A DNA stretch of 64,000 nt from Blumeriella jaapii (Eukaryota; Ascomycota; Leotiomycetes; Helotiales; Drepanopezizaceae), in assembly GCA_009599575.1 (NCBI GenBank), contig VWND01000002.1, positions 1,736,001-1,800,000 of the forward strand, written 5' to 3'. The translations under genes and the position numbers were made by a program. Of this stretch, positions 35,181 to 46,604 are shown piece by piece; position 1 is the stretch's first letter; each line of letters opens with the position of its first letter. The notes under the pieces are model-generated. The model was not told where the DNA came from. It worked only from the letters and a program-made list of their open reading frames with translations, and made no database searches.

Positions 35181-37056
35181 ATGTCTGCTCAAGAAGGGCC
35201 GCTGTATTTGGGCCTAGACCTCTCCACTCAGCAACTCAAAGGTTAGAGTGACACGTGAGGTACTTCTCGCGATCTTGACAGCAAGCTGATGTTTCTGCAG
35301 CGATTGTGGTTACATCCGAGCTGAAAGTGCTCTATGAGGCCAAGACGGACTTCGATGCTGATCTCGCCAAATATGGCATCAAGAAAGGCGTGCACGTCAA
35401 CGAGGCCGAACGGGAAGTGTACGCACCCGTAGCCATGTGGCTTGAAGCCGTGGATCTGGTATTGCAGCGCTTGAAAGAGAAGGGGACTCCGTTCCACCGA
35501 ATCAAGGGGATCTCGGGAGCTGGACAACAGCATGGGAGCGTGTACTGGACCAAGACTGGGGAGGCATTGCTGGGCTCGTTGGACCCCAAACGGACGTTAG
35601 CAGAGCAGCTTGAGGACGGAGCCTTTGCGTATCCTTTCAGTCCGAATTGGCAAGATGGGAGTACGCAGAAGGAGTGTGACTTGTTTGATGCCGAGCTTGG
35701 GGCTGAAGAGACACTTGCCCAGGTGACGGGGAGCAAGGCTCACCATGTATGTATGAAAGTGTTGCGTTCAGTACCTTTGCTTCTACCCATACCTATCCTA
35801 CACAAATTTCGTGACAGCTTCACACTTGCTAACTGCAACATGACAGCGCTTCACGGGTCCCCAGATCATGCGTATGCACAAGAACCATCCCGAGGTCTAC
35901 CGGGCCACTTCCCGCATCACCTTGGTCTCCTCGTTCCTCGCCTCTGTGTTTCTCGGCCAAATCGCCCCTATCGACATCAGCGACGTCTGCGGCATGAACC
36001 TTTGGGACATCGACGCCGGCGCCTGGAGCGAGCCCCTCCTGAAACTCGCCGCTGGGTCCGACGGGCTCGATTCCCTTAAGCAAAAGCTCGGCGAGGTTCG
36101 TGAAGACGGAGGCGGCAGCATGGGCCCAGTCTCCTCGTACTATGTGCGCCGCTACAACTTCGCTCCAGACTGTGGCGTTGTGCCCTTCACGGGCGATAAC
36201 CCTTCGACCATCCTAGCGCTCCCCTTACGCCCCCTCGACGCAATCGTCTCTCTGGGGACATCCACCACCTTCTTGATGTCCACCCCGAAATACGTACCTG
36301 ATCCGGCGTACCACTTCTTCAAGCATCCCACGACGGCCGGACTGTACATGTTCATGCTCTGTTACAAGAACGGCGGCCTAGCGCGCGAGAAGATCAGAGA
36401 CGCCCTCCCGGCCTCCACATCCCCAGACAGCTGGGCCACCTTCAATAAAGTCGCACTGGATTCTCCCCCTCTCGGTCAAAAGTCCCCTTCCGACCCCGCA
36501 AAACTGGGACTCTATTTCCCGCTGCCCGAGATCGTGCCCAACGTCCGAGCAGGCACCTTCCGCTACACCTGCGCCAGCGACGGCTCGCACCTGCAAGAAG
36601 CACAGGAGCAGTGGAGCAGCGAAGACGACACGCGCACCATCATCGAATCGCAGATCCTCTCTCTCCGTCTCCGCTCTGCCAAACTGGTCCTTTCACCCGC
36701 CGCCGGTCTCCCACCGCAGCCTGGGCGCATCTACCTCGTTGGCGGTGGCTCGCTCAACCCTGCGATCGCGCGGATCATCGGCGATGTGCTGGGTGGTGCT
36801 GAGGGCGTGTGGAAGCTAGACGTGGGCGGCAACGCGTGTGCGCTGGGCGGCGCGTATAAAGCCGTGTGGGCCATCGAGAGAAAGGCGGGAGAGTTTCGAG
36901 GAGTTGATTGGGGATCGGTGGAGGGAGAGCGAGGCCGTAGAGAAGGTGGATCTGGGCTATAGGGAGAAGGTATGGGCGCGGTACGGGGATGTGCTAGGCT
37001 CGTTCGAGGAGATGGAGCAGAGAGTGCTGGCAGGGGAAGAGAGGAATAGGAAATAG
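35181..37056 (+). CDS. D-xylulose kinase, apparent frameshift near the C-terminus
   Basis: Exons 35181..35241, 35301..35746 and 35847 onward. As the sequence stands the frame ends at 36962 (540 residues). [39 protein letters not shown]-like [19 protein letters not shown] and a C-terminal [39 protein letters not shown] identify xylulokinase of the FGGY family (fungal Xks1/XkiA), which phosphorylates D-xylulose to feed the pentose phosphate pathway. After AIERKAGE the expected tail ([30 protein letters not shown]) continues in another frame to the stop at 37056. Restoring it needs a net +2 or -1 change within GGGAGAGTTT at about 36886-36896. It is either a real truncation (about 50 residues lost) or a sequence error in a GA repeat. 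Introns are 59 and 100 bp. Confidence 0.88.
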
Positions 37057-38691
37057 GTGCGATGCTGAATTTGTTCTATCCTCCCCTTCGGCGCTTTTTT
37101 TTCTTGTTTCTGGCATCTGGGTTCATGTAACTGATGAAAGGTATTAGACTAGACTAGACGTCTCGCAAAGATGGTTTTGCCATTGGATTTGAATACGAAG
37201 CTTTCCATTGAAGACAATCTATGCTTGCTCAACACTCGGTAGTCTTTGTTGCTCAAACAGCCCTCGCGCTGGCTGATGATACTCGCCACCTTTTCTAGAT
37301 CCGAGAACACACATCCTCAGCAACTGCCGACATTCTCAAACCAACAGACACCGGACTTCTGCCTCCTCTTCCTATCCACCTACCCGTTCTACGCTTGTCT
37401 TCTAACCACACCCCCTACTCAACTTCGTCTTTCTGACGACGCAAGCGTGCGTATGAACATCCAGATTCTGCCGCACCTTCTCCACGGTCCTCTCTGCGTC
37501 CTCGCCCGGCATGCTAGCCGTCAAGCGAGGTCCTGAGCTCCTGCTGCATGAGCGTCGCCGCGACGCTGACGCCGAGCACGCTGCCGAGCGAGCGCAAGAG
37601 GTAATGCACGGGCAGGCCTGGTCTTTGGCGTCGGCGTCGGCGCTGGCGCTGGCGCTGATGTTCACGAGTAGCGTCCGTCGAACGGTAGATTCTCCCCCTC
37701 CCTGCCTCTTCATCGACGGCGCCATCTGTTTTCGCTTACGGGAATGTCTTCATGGCTACCGGCACCACTAGCAGCAATCGTATCACTTAGCATAGGTTCC
37801 GTTGGTCTCGTGCTCTGTTTGCGTCAGAGCGAAGTCCTCTCCGTATGCCCTGGCGTGTTGTCGTTCGAGAAAGCCAGTTTCCATTTGAAATCAAGCAGAT
37901 ACAGATGCTTGTCCCGATATTTCACTCCTAGCTTACTGTATGCCTTGCTCCAGAAGAACCCGTGGAATCAAGAAATCATACAATTTGAGCTATCGGGGCA
38001 TCTGCTAGAAGGGTCGACACTGTTGATGGAATGGTCTGGGGTCTGGCCAAAGGATGCAAAAGATAGGGCGTATGTACACACATCCAAACAGGCAGATGCT
38101 TCATATTGTGCTGCGTCGTAAAATAAACATCGGCTCGCTTACAGCGGGCCGCCTATCTACATACCTGTACTGTACATTATCTACATGGATCCTTTCAAGC
38201 GGCATAGCTACGAAGTACTGTACCGTTATGGCCTTTTATACTCCAAGCGCACCAACCACACTCAAACTTCATGCATACAGGTAAATCTAAGATAGCAAAA
38301 CCAACTTCCTTGACCACGGTTTATTTGAGAATATCGAGCCTTTGAACTTAGGCCTGTTATACGCGTATCAAGTAGTTGGACAAAGTAACCAACAAATAGG
38401 CGAGACGAGCCCAAGCAAACCAATCACATACCGTTGCTCACAACCTCATCATTGGAAATCAGTAGTTAGTACCTAGTCAAGGGGGGCATTAGCATCAAAC
38501 ATGGGAGGACGGCCTGGGTAACATTCCATACCACTGTATCCCATCGCATTTGCTCAGCAACATTACGAAATTGGAGTATATTCTCCTGCCGCCCTTCCTC
38601 TCTGGTCTAGCCCCTTTAACGCCCTGCCAAACGACTTCTAGAGACGCAAAAAATTGTCTCGGCGAAAAGGTATGGTTTCCCAGTCCCCTCC
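37057..38691. other. Intergenic region with an MFS relic
   Basis: This lies between xylulokinase (plus) and the SEA4-like gene (minus). It contains a decayed transporter fragment (listed separately) and short GTAC words near 38167-38225. The rest shows no coding signal. Confidence 0.5.
37420..37730 (-). pseudogene. Degraded MFS transporter fragment (DHA2/VBA-like C-terminal part)
   Basis: Read on the minus strand, three frames in succession look like one MFS protein C-terminus. TTVRRTLLVNISAS-type residues lie in one frame (about 37640-37690). GLPVHYLLRSLGSVLGVSVA followed by ATLMQQELRTSL comes in the next (37618 down to an in-frame stop at 37514). Then MPGEDAERTVEKVRQNLD is in the first frame again (to about 37450). 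YLxRSLGSVLGVSV and RxVEKVRxSLD-type words occur near the end of fungal DHA2 drug and vacuolar basic amino acid transporters. The frame breaks and stop mark it as a relic. No upstream membrane segments were found, so only a fragment survives. Confidence 0.5.
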
Positions 38692-41600
38692 TCACCCTCT
38701 CTCGCCACACTTCACTTCGTTGCACGAGCATTGGCATTCGGGTACCGGACACTCATTATGCCTCTTGAACCAAGATATTGCGTGAGCCGTGTGCTGCACA
38801 TGCTTGCACTTAAGGCAGAATGTCGGGAAATTTGCCATCCGCTTGATGTTGTTGTCTGTCGACATCTCGGGCCGATCTGAGCGAGGCATACCTACGACTT
38901 CCATGCATACCGCACACCGGGGAAGGTGAGAGCCACATCTCGGACAGCAGAGACCTGCATTGATTCCGCTTGAAATAAGAGGGTTTCGCTTGTCCGCTGT
39001 TGTAGATGAGACGGAAAGTACAGGGTTGGCCAAGGTGCCCGTATTCGAAACGTCGTTGGCCGTATTGGCATCGCAGTTCAGGCAACGAATTGTGATCTGT
39101 CGAGGTGCGTATTTGATAACTGGTCTGCCGTCTCTGGATCGGCTCTTTGCCGTTGACTGCTGATGGAATCTGACTCGAGATATGTGCTGCTTATGGCGTT
39201 GGAGGAAGTCCATGTACGCCCTTCGCCAAGCATCGCAGCGAATGTCATTGATGTAACGAGGATAGCAGTATGACATGATGAGAATCGGTGTCTGGTAGTC
39301 CATGAACTTCTCAACGTACTTGGCAAGTATGTCGACCATATTATCAGAAATGCCTGCTAGAACAATACCCTCGATGTTGCCTGTCCGAGTTGCCTCCTCC
39401 ATCTCCTTAACGAGCCATTCAGATAGATTTTCATCCGAGAAGTATTTCAACGCTACCCATACACGATCTTGGAGCGGAAGCGATGTTGAGTCTGCGATTG
39501 CTGTCCAGTTTCCAGTTGTGATGTAGCCGTAGATTGCAAGAAGATACGGATCCTCACTCATCTGTGTGTGGCTTTCCAGACCCTTGCTCCATTCAGATCC
39601 GTCTAAATCTAGAGTAGTGGTACTTTTTAGTTTGATGTCTAGCGCCATGGAGACAAAGAGGAGATCAGCCCCTCCACGCTTCAAGATCTCGACAGCACGT
39701 TTCGGGATGCCTTCGAAAAGAGCCATAGCTGCGGCAGCTGTAAACTTCCCAGACTTTTCATAATTGAGCATATCTTCCTCGAGTTCAGCTGGAGATCTGA
39801 GGAGGCCGCAAATGGCTAAACACAGCTGCCGGTGGTGGGGTTTTTTTGTTTGAACGCCGTCAAAGTTTGGGCGTCCAGCTCTTTTGTTGATAGAAGCAAT
39901 GAGGCGCTCCCAATGAGCCTCGTCAGGGACCAATGTGCTGTCTACTAATCGGGAACTAGATTTCTCACCTACTGAAATTTAGCAGTGAAGGTGATGTTTA
40001 TGAGTTCCACAAAACTCACCAAGCCTGTTCATCCACACTGTGTACACTCCTAAATAGCTCAGATCAAGGGGTAGCGACACCATAGCATCGTCTTGTGCCG
40101 CCTCTTCGGCACCTGAATTCCATGTCAGACCAGATCAGGAGTGGAACTTTACGGCATACCTTCAATCCATTTCCAGACACCTAGGAGCGACTCCACATCC
40201 ATGACGGCTGTTTGGTTCACAATCGGATCAAATAGATAACCATCAATAGATCGCAGGAGCATCAAATGGTCACGTCGTTCACGATCGGATGTTGACGGTG
40301 GAAGCCTGCCGAGAGCTGAATATTGTGCCTGATCTTTTAACCCTCTGCTCGAGGAAAGGCGCTTGTGGATAGTCGACTCGACTGTGCCATTTGTGGCGAT
40401 AGGCATGGGTTTGCGCTCTTTCGACTCCGAGTTGTGTCGAGTGTAACCATCACCCAATGGATCGAGTTCGCTGCTACTACTTGCCGCAACACCCGCTCTT
40501 GTATCAAAAGGTGCTAGAGTATCAACCACTGCATCCTCTGACGACTTAAGACGAGTCTTAACTTCGTAGCTCAGGCGGTCTATGACGCTCTTCTTTGTGA
40601 ACTTGTCTGGGCCAAACACCGGGGTAGCAGCCTTTGCAGCCGTGGCATAAAGCGGGCCGACGACCCTTTCTTGCTCCAACGGATCTGCAAAGTGCATCAG
40701 ATGAGAATACGGGTCGCCAGCTACAGATATGTCAGTGGTGGGTGGCAAGAACAGAAGGTAGGGAGAACTTGCCGTGGTGGGGTGGCTTCCAGGGGATTAA
40801 TTGAAAGAGTTGACTGGCTGTTGAAGAAGGCATCTGCATGATCTCGAATTCTCCATTTGCTCTCAATGCAATCATGCGCCCTTGAAGCTCGGAGGTGCCA
40901 AGATTTAGCCAGTCAAATGAAACGATCCTATGCTCATATTTCCTTCTGTGGTTGTGCTCGAAAAACGGGTACTCAAGATCGGTAGATTTTGTGATCTCAA
41001 GCAACTGAGGGCTATTGCAGACATCGTTCAAGGAGCCTGGTTCCACAAACTCCTTCTTCGTCTGTAGAACTTGAAGCTGGCCGGCAGTCGACAGAACCCC
41101 TAATGATCCGCTATGTTCCCGCGAGAAGCGCAGCTGCTTAACAAATGTATTTTTATCAACTTGAATAGCACGATCGAGTTTCAACACTGAGCCCCAGGGC
41201 ATTTCTTCTTGGTCAAAAGACTCAAGATACATAGGTGATGCTGTCGACTTGCCGGTTACGCGGCGGTCCCAGATCACTAATCCTGGCTGGTCTAGACTGG
41301 AAGAGGCAAAGTAATTGGGATTTGTGTAATCAATTGCAATGTTGTTATTGCACCTTGTCTGGAAGTTGATCACAGCTGAATTTGGATCTATAATCGTCAG
41401 TGATAGCGCCAAAACTAGTCTACGAGTTGCTTACCTCGAAGATCATGAATTCGAACGCTTTGGTTCTTGACTCCGGCGATCAGGGTTTGAGGTTGATCTT
41501 CATAGAAACGTATGCTTGTTATGGAGGTGCTCCCCTCCAACTTCCTCTTTGGCTCAAGAGCCATCGCTTGAACGTTCCATCCTTTCTGATGAGAGTCCCA

Positions 41601-42011
41601 GTCCCCAAGTCGTTGATTAACATCCCACACTTGAAGGCATGAATCATTTCTGACTCGATCCAATCCAACGGCAAGAAGCCCGGTGGTGTTGAAAGAGACT
41701 GACTGACAAGGCCGTTGTAACTTCAGAGGGAGTGTGAGGCAAGCATTCGAGTTGTCGTCGATCCGTAGCAGACTGACTTCTCCGTGAGCAGTACCAACAG
41801 CGACAAGTCCCCCAATAGTTGGCGACCAATCGTACGTGTTGATAGCTGGAAGCTCGGAATGTTTTGAGATCCTTTTGTAATCGAAGCGATCAGGTTGAGC
41901 ATGTCCCGTGGCTCTGAACAAGTAGCATACTTTGTTGTTGAGGTTGAATGTTGTAAACTCGTCTCGAGATTGGTTTGGGGACCACCTGATAATGCCCTCA
42001 TTTCGATCCAT
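38692..42011 (-). CDS. SEA4: Mio/SEA4-like GATOR2 (SEACAT) subunit
   Basis: Exons 42011..41435, 41387..40773, 40720..40160, 40112..40020 and 39971..38692 encode 1041 residues. The N-terminus MDRNEGIIRWSPNQSRDEF begins a WD40 propeller (TYDWSPTIGGLVAVGTAHGE, LQVWDVNQR, SVRIHDLRD). A helical middle follows. The C-terminus holds the zinc-binding RING-like end: CCPRCGSHLPRCAVCMEVVG, CLKCKHVQHTAHAISWF, CPVPECQCSC. This is the Mios/Sea4 architecture: a subunit of GATOR2/SEACAT at the vacuole that opposes SEACIT/GATOR1 and so favours TORC1 activity. The second intron appears to be of the GC-AG class (see separate entry). The other introns (47, 47 and 48 bp) are GT-AG. Exon phases agree throughout. 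Confidence 0.87.
40721..40772 (-). other. GC-AG intron in the SEA4-like gene
   Basis: Between PPHH and GDPYSHLMHFAD no usable GT donor keeps the frame. A GCAAGT donor with G before it and a CTGTAG acceptor 52 bp on joins the flanks in phase 1. GCAAGT is the usual donor of GC-AG introns. Confidence 0.7.
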
Positions 42012-42407
42012 GGCGGTAGAGTGGACAGTCGAGAGAGGTAGCCTTAAGCTTACTTCTTCTCACAACCTGGGACCGAGTGACCGAAGGCGAAGCCAGCATG
42101 TTATGCTATTGCGGCTGCACGATACTATCTCTTGATATTCTCATGAGCATCACTGCATGGACGGACATGTAGAAATCTCGAAGCAAGGATTATTCCCAAC
42201 TCACTGAATGAAGTACTCACCTTGGAGGCTGGTGAGTGCTTGACTGAGCTTCAGTGAAGTGTTGTAATTGATCACGTGAAGTAAGCGGTATGTCTTTCTG
42301 CCGGCGCTAAATATTTTCCAGCCCTTTGGAGAATCGACACTTGTGAAGACGCAATGTAGTTATTTCTCAGGCTCCGCACCACACGAGACGACAGTAGACT
42401 GATAACC
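42012..42407. promoter_or_regulatory. Divergent promoter region: SEA4-like / EFG1-like
   Basis: 396 bp between divergent starts. A palindromic CACGTG E-box-type site lies at 42273-42278, a plausible target for a bHLH factor. Which gene it serves cannot be told. Confidence 0.5.
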
Positions 42408-43387
42408 ATGGCGACCAAAAGGAAGTACCCGGAATCGGATAATCAAGAGGCTGTCCACCCCTCCCGACAATTTCAAGTTCCAGGAAGCGTCCCAAAACCA
42501 GCAAAGAAGCCCCGCCGATCTGATCAGCCTACTGAGTACAGGAAGCAGATGCACGCCTCGAGTGTAAATGCAATCAAGAAGCGAATCCGAGACGTCACGA
42601 GAAAGCTCGAACGGACCGATTATTCATCTGCAGAAAAGAAACTCGAGGATGAGCGTGCGCTCGCAGCATACCAGCAGGAACATGCAGATGCCGAGGCGGA
42701 AAAGATTAGACAGAGGATGATTAAGAAGTACCACATGGTTCGATTCTTTGGTACGCTGGTGCTTCACATGGCAGGGAAAAGTCGCACTAATCATCATCAG
42801 AGCGCCAAAAGGCTACCAGACAATTGAAGAAGATCCGGAAGCGGTTATTGACAGCCGAGTCGACAGAGGAAGTGGAGAGCTTGAAGGCTCAGATGCACAT
42901 TCTGGAGATTGACTTGAACTACACCCAGTATCATCCGCTAGGCGAGACGTACATCTCGCTCTATCCGTCTGCAGATTCTAAGGAAGACGGCGATGCGGAG
43001 AAAACCGAGAGCGAGAAATCGAAGCCTCCAATGTGGGCGGAGGTGGAAAGAGCCACAGAAGAGGGGTCCCTGGAACAGTTACGAAACAGGCGACCGAATG
43101 CACCTGTCATAAATTCCAAGTCAGTAGAGATTAAGGCCGTAAAGTCGAGACCGAACTCGAGATCGAAGTCGGCACGGCCCCTAGTGAGCCAGATGAATTC
43201 GAGACCGGCACCACCCCCAGTCGATCTCTCTGGTCTCAATCGGCGGCAAAGAAGGAAGGCTCTAGGAGTCCAGGATTCGAGAGGCAAGGCCAAGGCAACT
43301 CTTTTAATGCCAGATTCTGGTGGGCAGAAAGACGATGCAGACGTTGGCCAAGATGATGGGAGTGATGGAGGCTTCTTCGAGCTGTGA
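42408..43387 (+). CDS. EFG1: rRNA-processing protein EFG1
   Basis: Exons 42408..42750 and 42801..43387 encode 309 residues. The N-terminus is basic (ATKRKYPESD, KPAKKPRRSDQ). VNAIKKRIRDVTRKLERTD, LPADxR-like coiled-coil segments and YHMVRFFERQKATRQLKKI, IDLNYTQYHPLGETYISLY match the EFG1 family, nucleolar proteins required for 18S rRNA maturation in the small-subunit processome. The tail is disordered with RPAPPPVDLSGLNRRQRRKA and an acidic end (DDGSDGGFFEL). The 50-bp intron (GTACGC..ACTAAT..CATCAG) splits G|AG. Divergent from the SEA4-like gene. Confidence 0.88.
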
Positions 43388-44198
43388 AGGTGGCTGAGTT
43401 GTTGCATGATACCCTATCTCTACTGACTCGGAATTCTACCACTTCCTAGGCTCCCACTAGCGATTGGTTTGCTGCTCAGAGAAGAGATTGCTGTGTTGCT
43501 TGTTGCGTCCTAGTGTTTTTCCAACAGACAAGGGCCTACCATTCTCTGGAGCAGTATTCCGGTCCCATTCTGTGCTATGCTGTAAGTCTACAGCCTTTAG
43601 CTTTTTATTTACACTCCAGCCTGAGAGATAAGATTTGTATGGTCTGAAAAGAGATCGGACATCGTGTATGTCGCTCAAATCCAAAGTCAAAGACCAGTAA
43701 TGGCCGGCTCAAGATCCGCGTATTCCGTCGCTGTAGATGAAGCACACATACACCTCGTTATGCGAAGGCAGCATTCATAGAACTTTACGTGGAAGTCGTG
43801 ACGTGCCCAAAGTCACTTACAGTATCATGCAACGGAGTCCAAATAGTCCTCTGGATGCACCGACTGCATGGGTGAAGAAGGCCAAACGACGGCTTGCTGC
43901 TTCGTCAGCATAAAAAGACCACTTCCGCGGTTGAACCGAGAACTTTCCTACATCTGACTAACCGACAACATTTACAGAACCACCTGAACATCCCTTCGCC
44001 TCTCACGTTGACACCCCACACCGATACAACAAAGTATGACTAGTTAAACGCGCTTCTTGCCTGTCATCAAGGGTATATCAAGCCTATGGTGACCTCCAGC
44101 TCATGGTGTGATCTGGAATATTTTGCGGAAAAAGAATTAAAAAAGGCCCAACAAACAGACTTCGGTTCACTCAAGTTATCTCTCCGACAACTATCAAC
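43388..44198. other. Intergenic: EFG1 3' flank and dsRBD gene promoter
   Basis: 811 bp between two plus-strand genes. I see no repeats, RNA genes or coding remnants. Confidence 0.5.
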
Positions 44199-45213
44199 AT
44201 GGCAGACAAGTCCGATGTTGTGACCTCCATCTCGCTAGAATTCAAGGATATGGATGTCTGGGTTGCTGAACAGGAAGCGAAAGCCGCCGCAGAAGAAGCT
44301 AAGAAGAAGGCGAACTCGAAGCCGATTGAGCCAGCCACCGCTCCACCTGCAAAGAAAGCTAAGAACGTGGTCGACATTGAGGCTCTGGCTGTTGAGAGAC
44401 TCGCGGTGGAGGAGATGGGAGACACTAACTGGATCGGGCTGTTGCAACGTAAGAAGTCCTCGTCGTGCGTTTGCCGATTGCCTACCTACCTTGCTGATGT
44501 TGGTACAGAATATCGGGACGTTCATCCCGTGGCTGGTGCTGCCAACAAGGGACTGACTTGGACCGAGTATCAGTCTAGTGCATCTCTCAACCCGTGCTTT
44601 ACCTGCACTCTCGCCATCGCCGAGTGTCCAGACGAGGCGTTCGGCAACAACCCCATCGGCTTCACCACCAAGACCGTGACGTTCAGCACCAAGAAGCTGG
44701 CCAGGAAGTACGCCGCCAAGTGCGCCATCGACTGGCTGATCAAGAACGGCCGCATGCCCGCCGATGGCACCGTCAAGTTCCCCAAGCTCGCTGCCGCAAC
44801 CAGCTCAGCAGCTCCCGCTCTCGGGCCCCCCGACAGCAACAGGTTGCCTCCGTCCTACGCGACCCGCGTCCCGGAGATCTGCAACCGGCTCGGCTTCAGT
44901 GTGCCCAGCTACACCATCACGTCGGACATCGCGAACGCCAACGGCCCGCTGTGGAACGGATCGGCGGACTTCGGGCACGACCCGGCGCATCGACGGCCAG
45001 GTCGGCGTCGTCACGAAGGTCTATGGGAAGAAGAAGTGCAAGGAGGAGGTCGCGAAGCTGGTCTACTCGTTCATGAGGGACATCGAGCGGGGCCGGCTGG
45101 GAGAGCGAGAGGGCGCCTGCGAGGACGAGGAGGATAAGAAGCGGAAGCGGGCTGCTGAGACCGGGAGCCCGGCTACCTCGCAGGAGGGAGCTGCTAAGCT
45201 CGTCAAAGTCTGA
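44199..45213 (+). CDS. dsRNA-binding-domain protein, with a frameshift in domain 2
   Basis: Exons 44199..44448 and from 44509, with a 60-bp intron (GTAAGA..GTACAG) whose length is a multiple of three, so retention keeps the frame. After an acidic/Lys-rich N-terminus comes a dsRBD: LTWTEYQSSASLNPCFTCTL followed by IAECPDEAF and KTVTFSTKKLARKYAAKCAI with DWLIKNG. A second dsRBD begins VPEICNRLGFSVPSY and FGHDP, but its second half (RIDGQVGVVTKVYGKKKCKE, EVAKLVYSFM) is in the +1 frame. The shift lies near 44981-44986 (CCCGGCGC), consistent with one extra base. In the literal frame the protein loses this half and continues as an Arg-rich stretch to a stop at 45137; in the other frame it ends LVKV at 45213. 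Likely role: RNA binding; the partner is unknown. Either recent damage or a sequence error. Confidence 0.75.
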
Positions 45214-45628
45214 GGCTGGGAGAGTGGGGTTGTCTTCTGAAGCTGAGATACTCGTCGACGGGTTTGTTGGTCGACGAGGAAGCGAAGAAGCGGATACGCA
45301 TTTCACGACTTTATGCTGATTGGATAAAGGATGTGGTTGAGATGGGGCTTTCTAGACCACGAGCCTTAGTACAATTTTGTCACTGATAGCTTGGAAATTT
45401 GATCATCATCTGAGATGAAAAATCCATGATATCTCGCTGCTTGATATTTACCAAACACCGAGTTTCTTTCTCCTGTGAATGAATGGCAGATTGTAGTGGA
45501 CGAAGAATGTTACCACAGCAGACTCTGTCCGTTAGCAAAGACCACGGATGTGTTGCTGTTTTCGGTTTGGCGATGGAATTCCGGGTGGGTTTCATCTTTG
45601 TATTTGTTGTTCAGTGCCGTCCACATGT
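45214..45628. other. Intergenic: convergent 3' ends of the dsRBD and TPT1 genes
   Basis: 415 bp containing both 3' UTRs. Nothing else was recognised. Confidence 0.5.
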
Positions 45629-46604
45629 TCAAGTCTCATCTGTGGGCAGGCTCACGACCGTAGCCTCTTCACCAGCAGCGGCATCACTTGCACCTCTCCG
45701 GCCGCGACCCCTCTTCAAACCCCTCTCTCTACCCCCATTCGACCCCCGTCCTCTCGGTCCCTTCCCCATCGGCGGTCTGCTACTCCTCAGCGCCTCCGGC
45801 AACTCCCCAACCTGCTTCCCCTCCTCCCACAGCACACCGACATCCTGCGTCCGGCCCTCGACCCTCTTCCAGTACCGCGTGGCCAACACGCCACTCTCGT
45901 CGCCCTCCGTCAGCACAACCCCGTTGTCGCTCAGCCACCACGACACGCCCCCGTCCTCCAAGCTCCGCCTGATATCGACATAGATCAGAATCTCCGCGTC
46001 GTTGCGCATGCCGCTGATGACGCCCTGCCGGTCCTCGGGCAGGCCGGTGCTGAAGTGGATGTGGTTCCGGCCCATCTTCTTCAGGCCGCCCGACTCGACG
46101 ATGGCCTGGTAGAAGGCGAAATACGTGCCGTGCACGACGACCTCCGGCACGTTGCCAGCTGCCAGGCTGATGGGCGTCAGGAGCGCGGCGGACTCGATGG
46201 CGATGCTGTGCCCTTGGTTCGCGCGGATGACCCAATCGGAGGGATCCTCTGATTCGGGATCGGCGGCTGTCTTGTGCTCTGGGTTGGGCTTCATGGAAAA
46301 GCGCTGCTTGGCGTTGTCCGCGGCTGCTGTTTTGATGTCCGCGAAGGTGATGTTGATAGACTTCAGGCGGGGCCATTTCATCTGTGATTTGATGTTAGGG
46401 ATGAAATCAACATGAACGCATACGATAGATGAGGAACGTGACCTGAACGTGACCTGCAACGCCATGTTTTGAGAGATGGAATGGAGAACTTACAACCTGC
46501 TCTACGTTAGCAAATCCCTCCGCATCCAGCTTCAACCCAGCTTCTCCAGCAGCATGCCTCAGCAATTTCGAAAGCGCCTTCGACACCATGACATCTCTAC
46601 TCAT
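45629..46604 (-). CDS. TPT1: tRNA 2'-phosphotransferase
   Basis: Exons 46604..46494 and 46381..45629 encode 287 residues from the ATG giving MSRDVMVSKALSKLLRHAAG. The family motifs are all there: LSKLLRHxA, GFANVEQV spliced to MKWPRLKSINITFADIK, NAKQRFSM, WVIRANQGHSI, VVHGTYFAFYQAI, GLKKMGRNHIHFSTG and ILIYVDIRRSL. This is the KptA/Tpt1 family: it removes the splice-junction 2'-phosphate from ligated tRNA, transferring it to NAD+. The C-terminus is extended with RGRG and GRGRRG runs. The 112-bp intron is GTAAGT..CACAG, phase 0. Upstream of the chosen ATG is a long GAG repeat, open in this frame (poly-Glu) and in a second frame (poly-Gly, preceded by MVDWADAVEETDAAARRGGR). The true N-terminus may therefore be longer. 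Confidence 0.9.
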
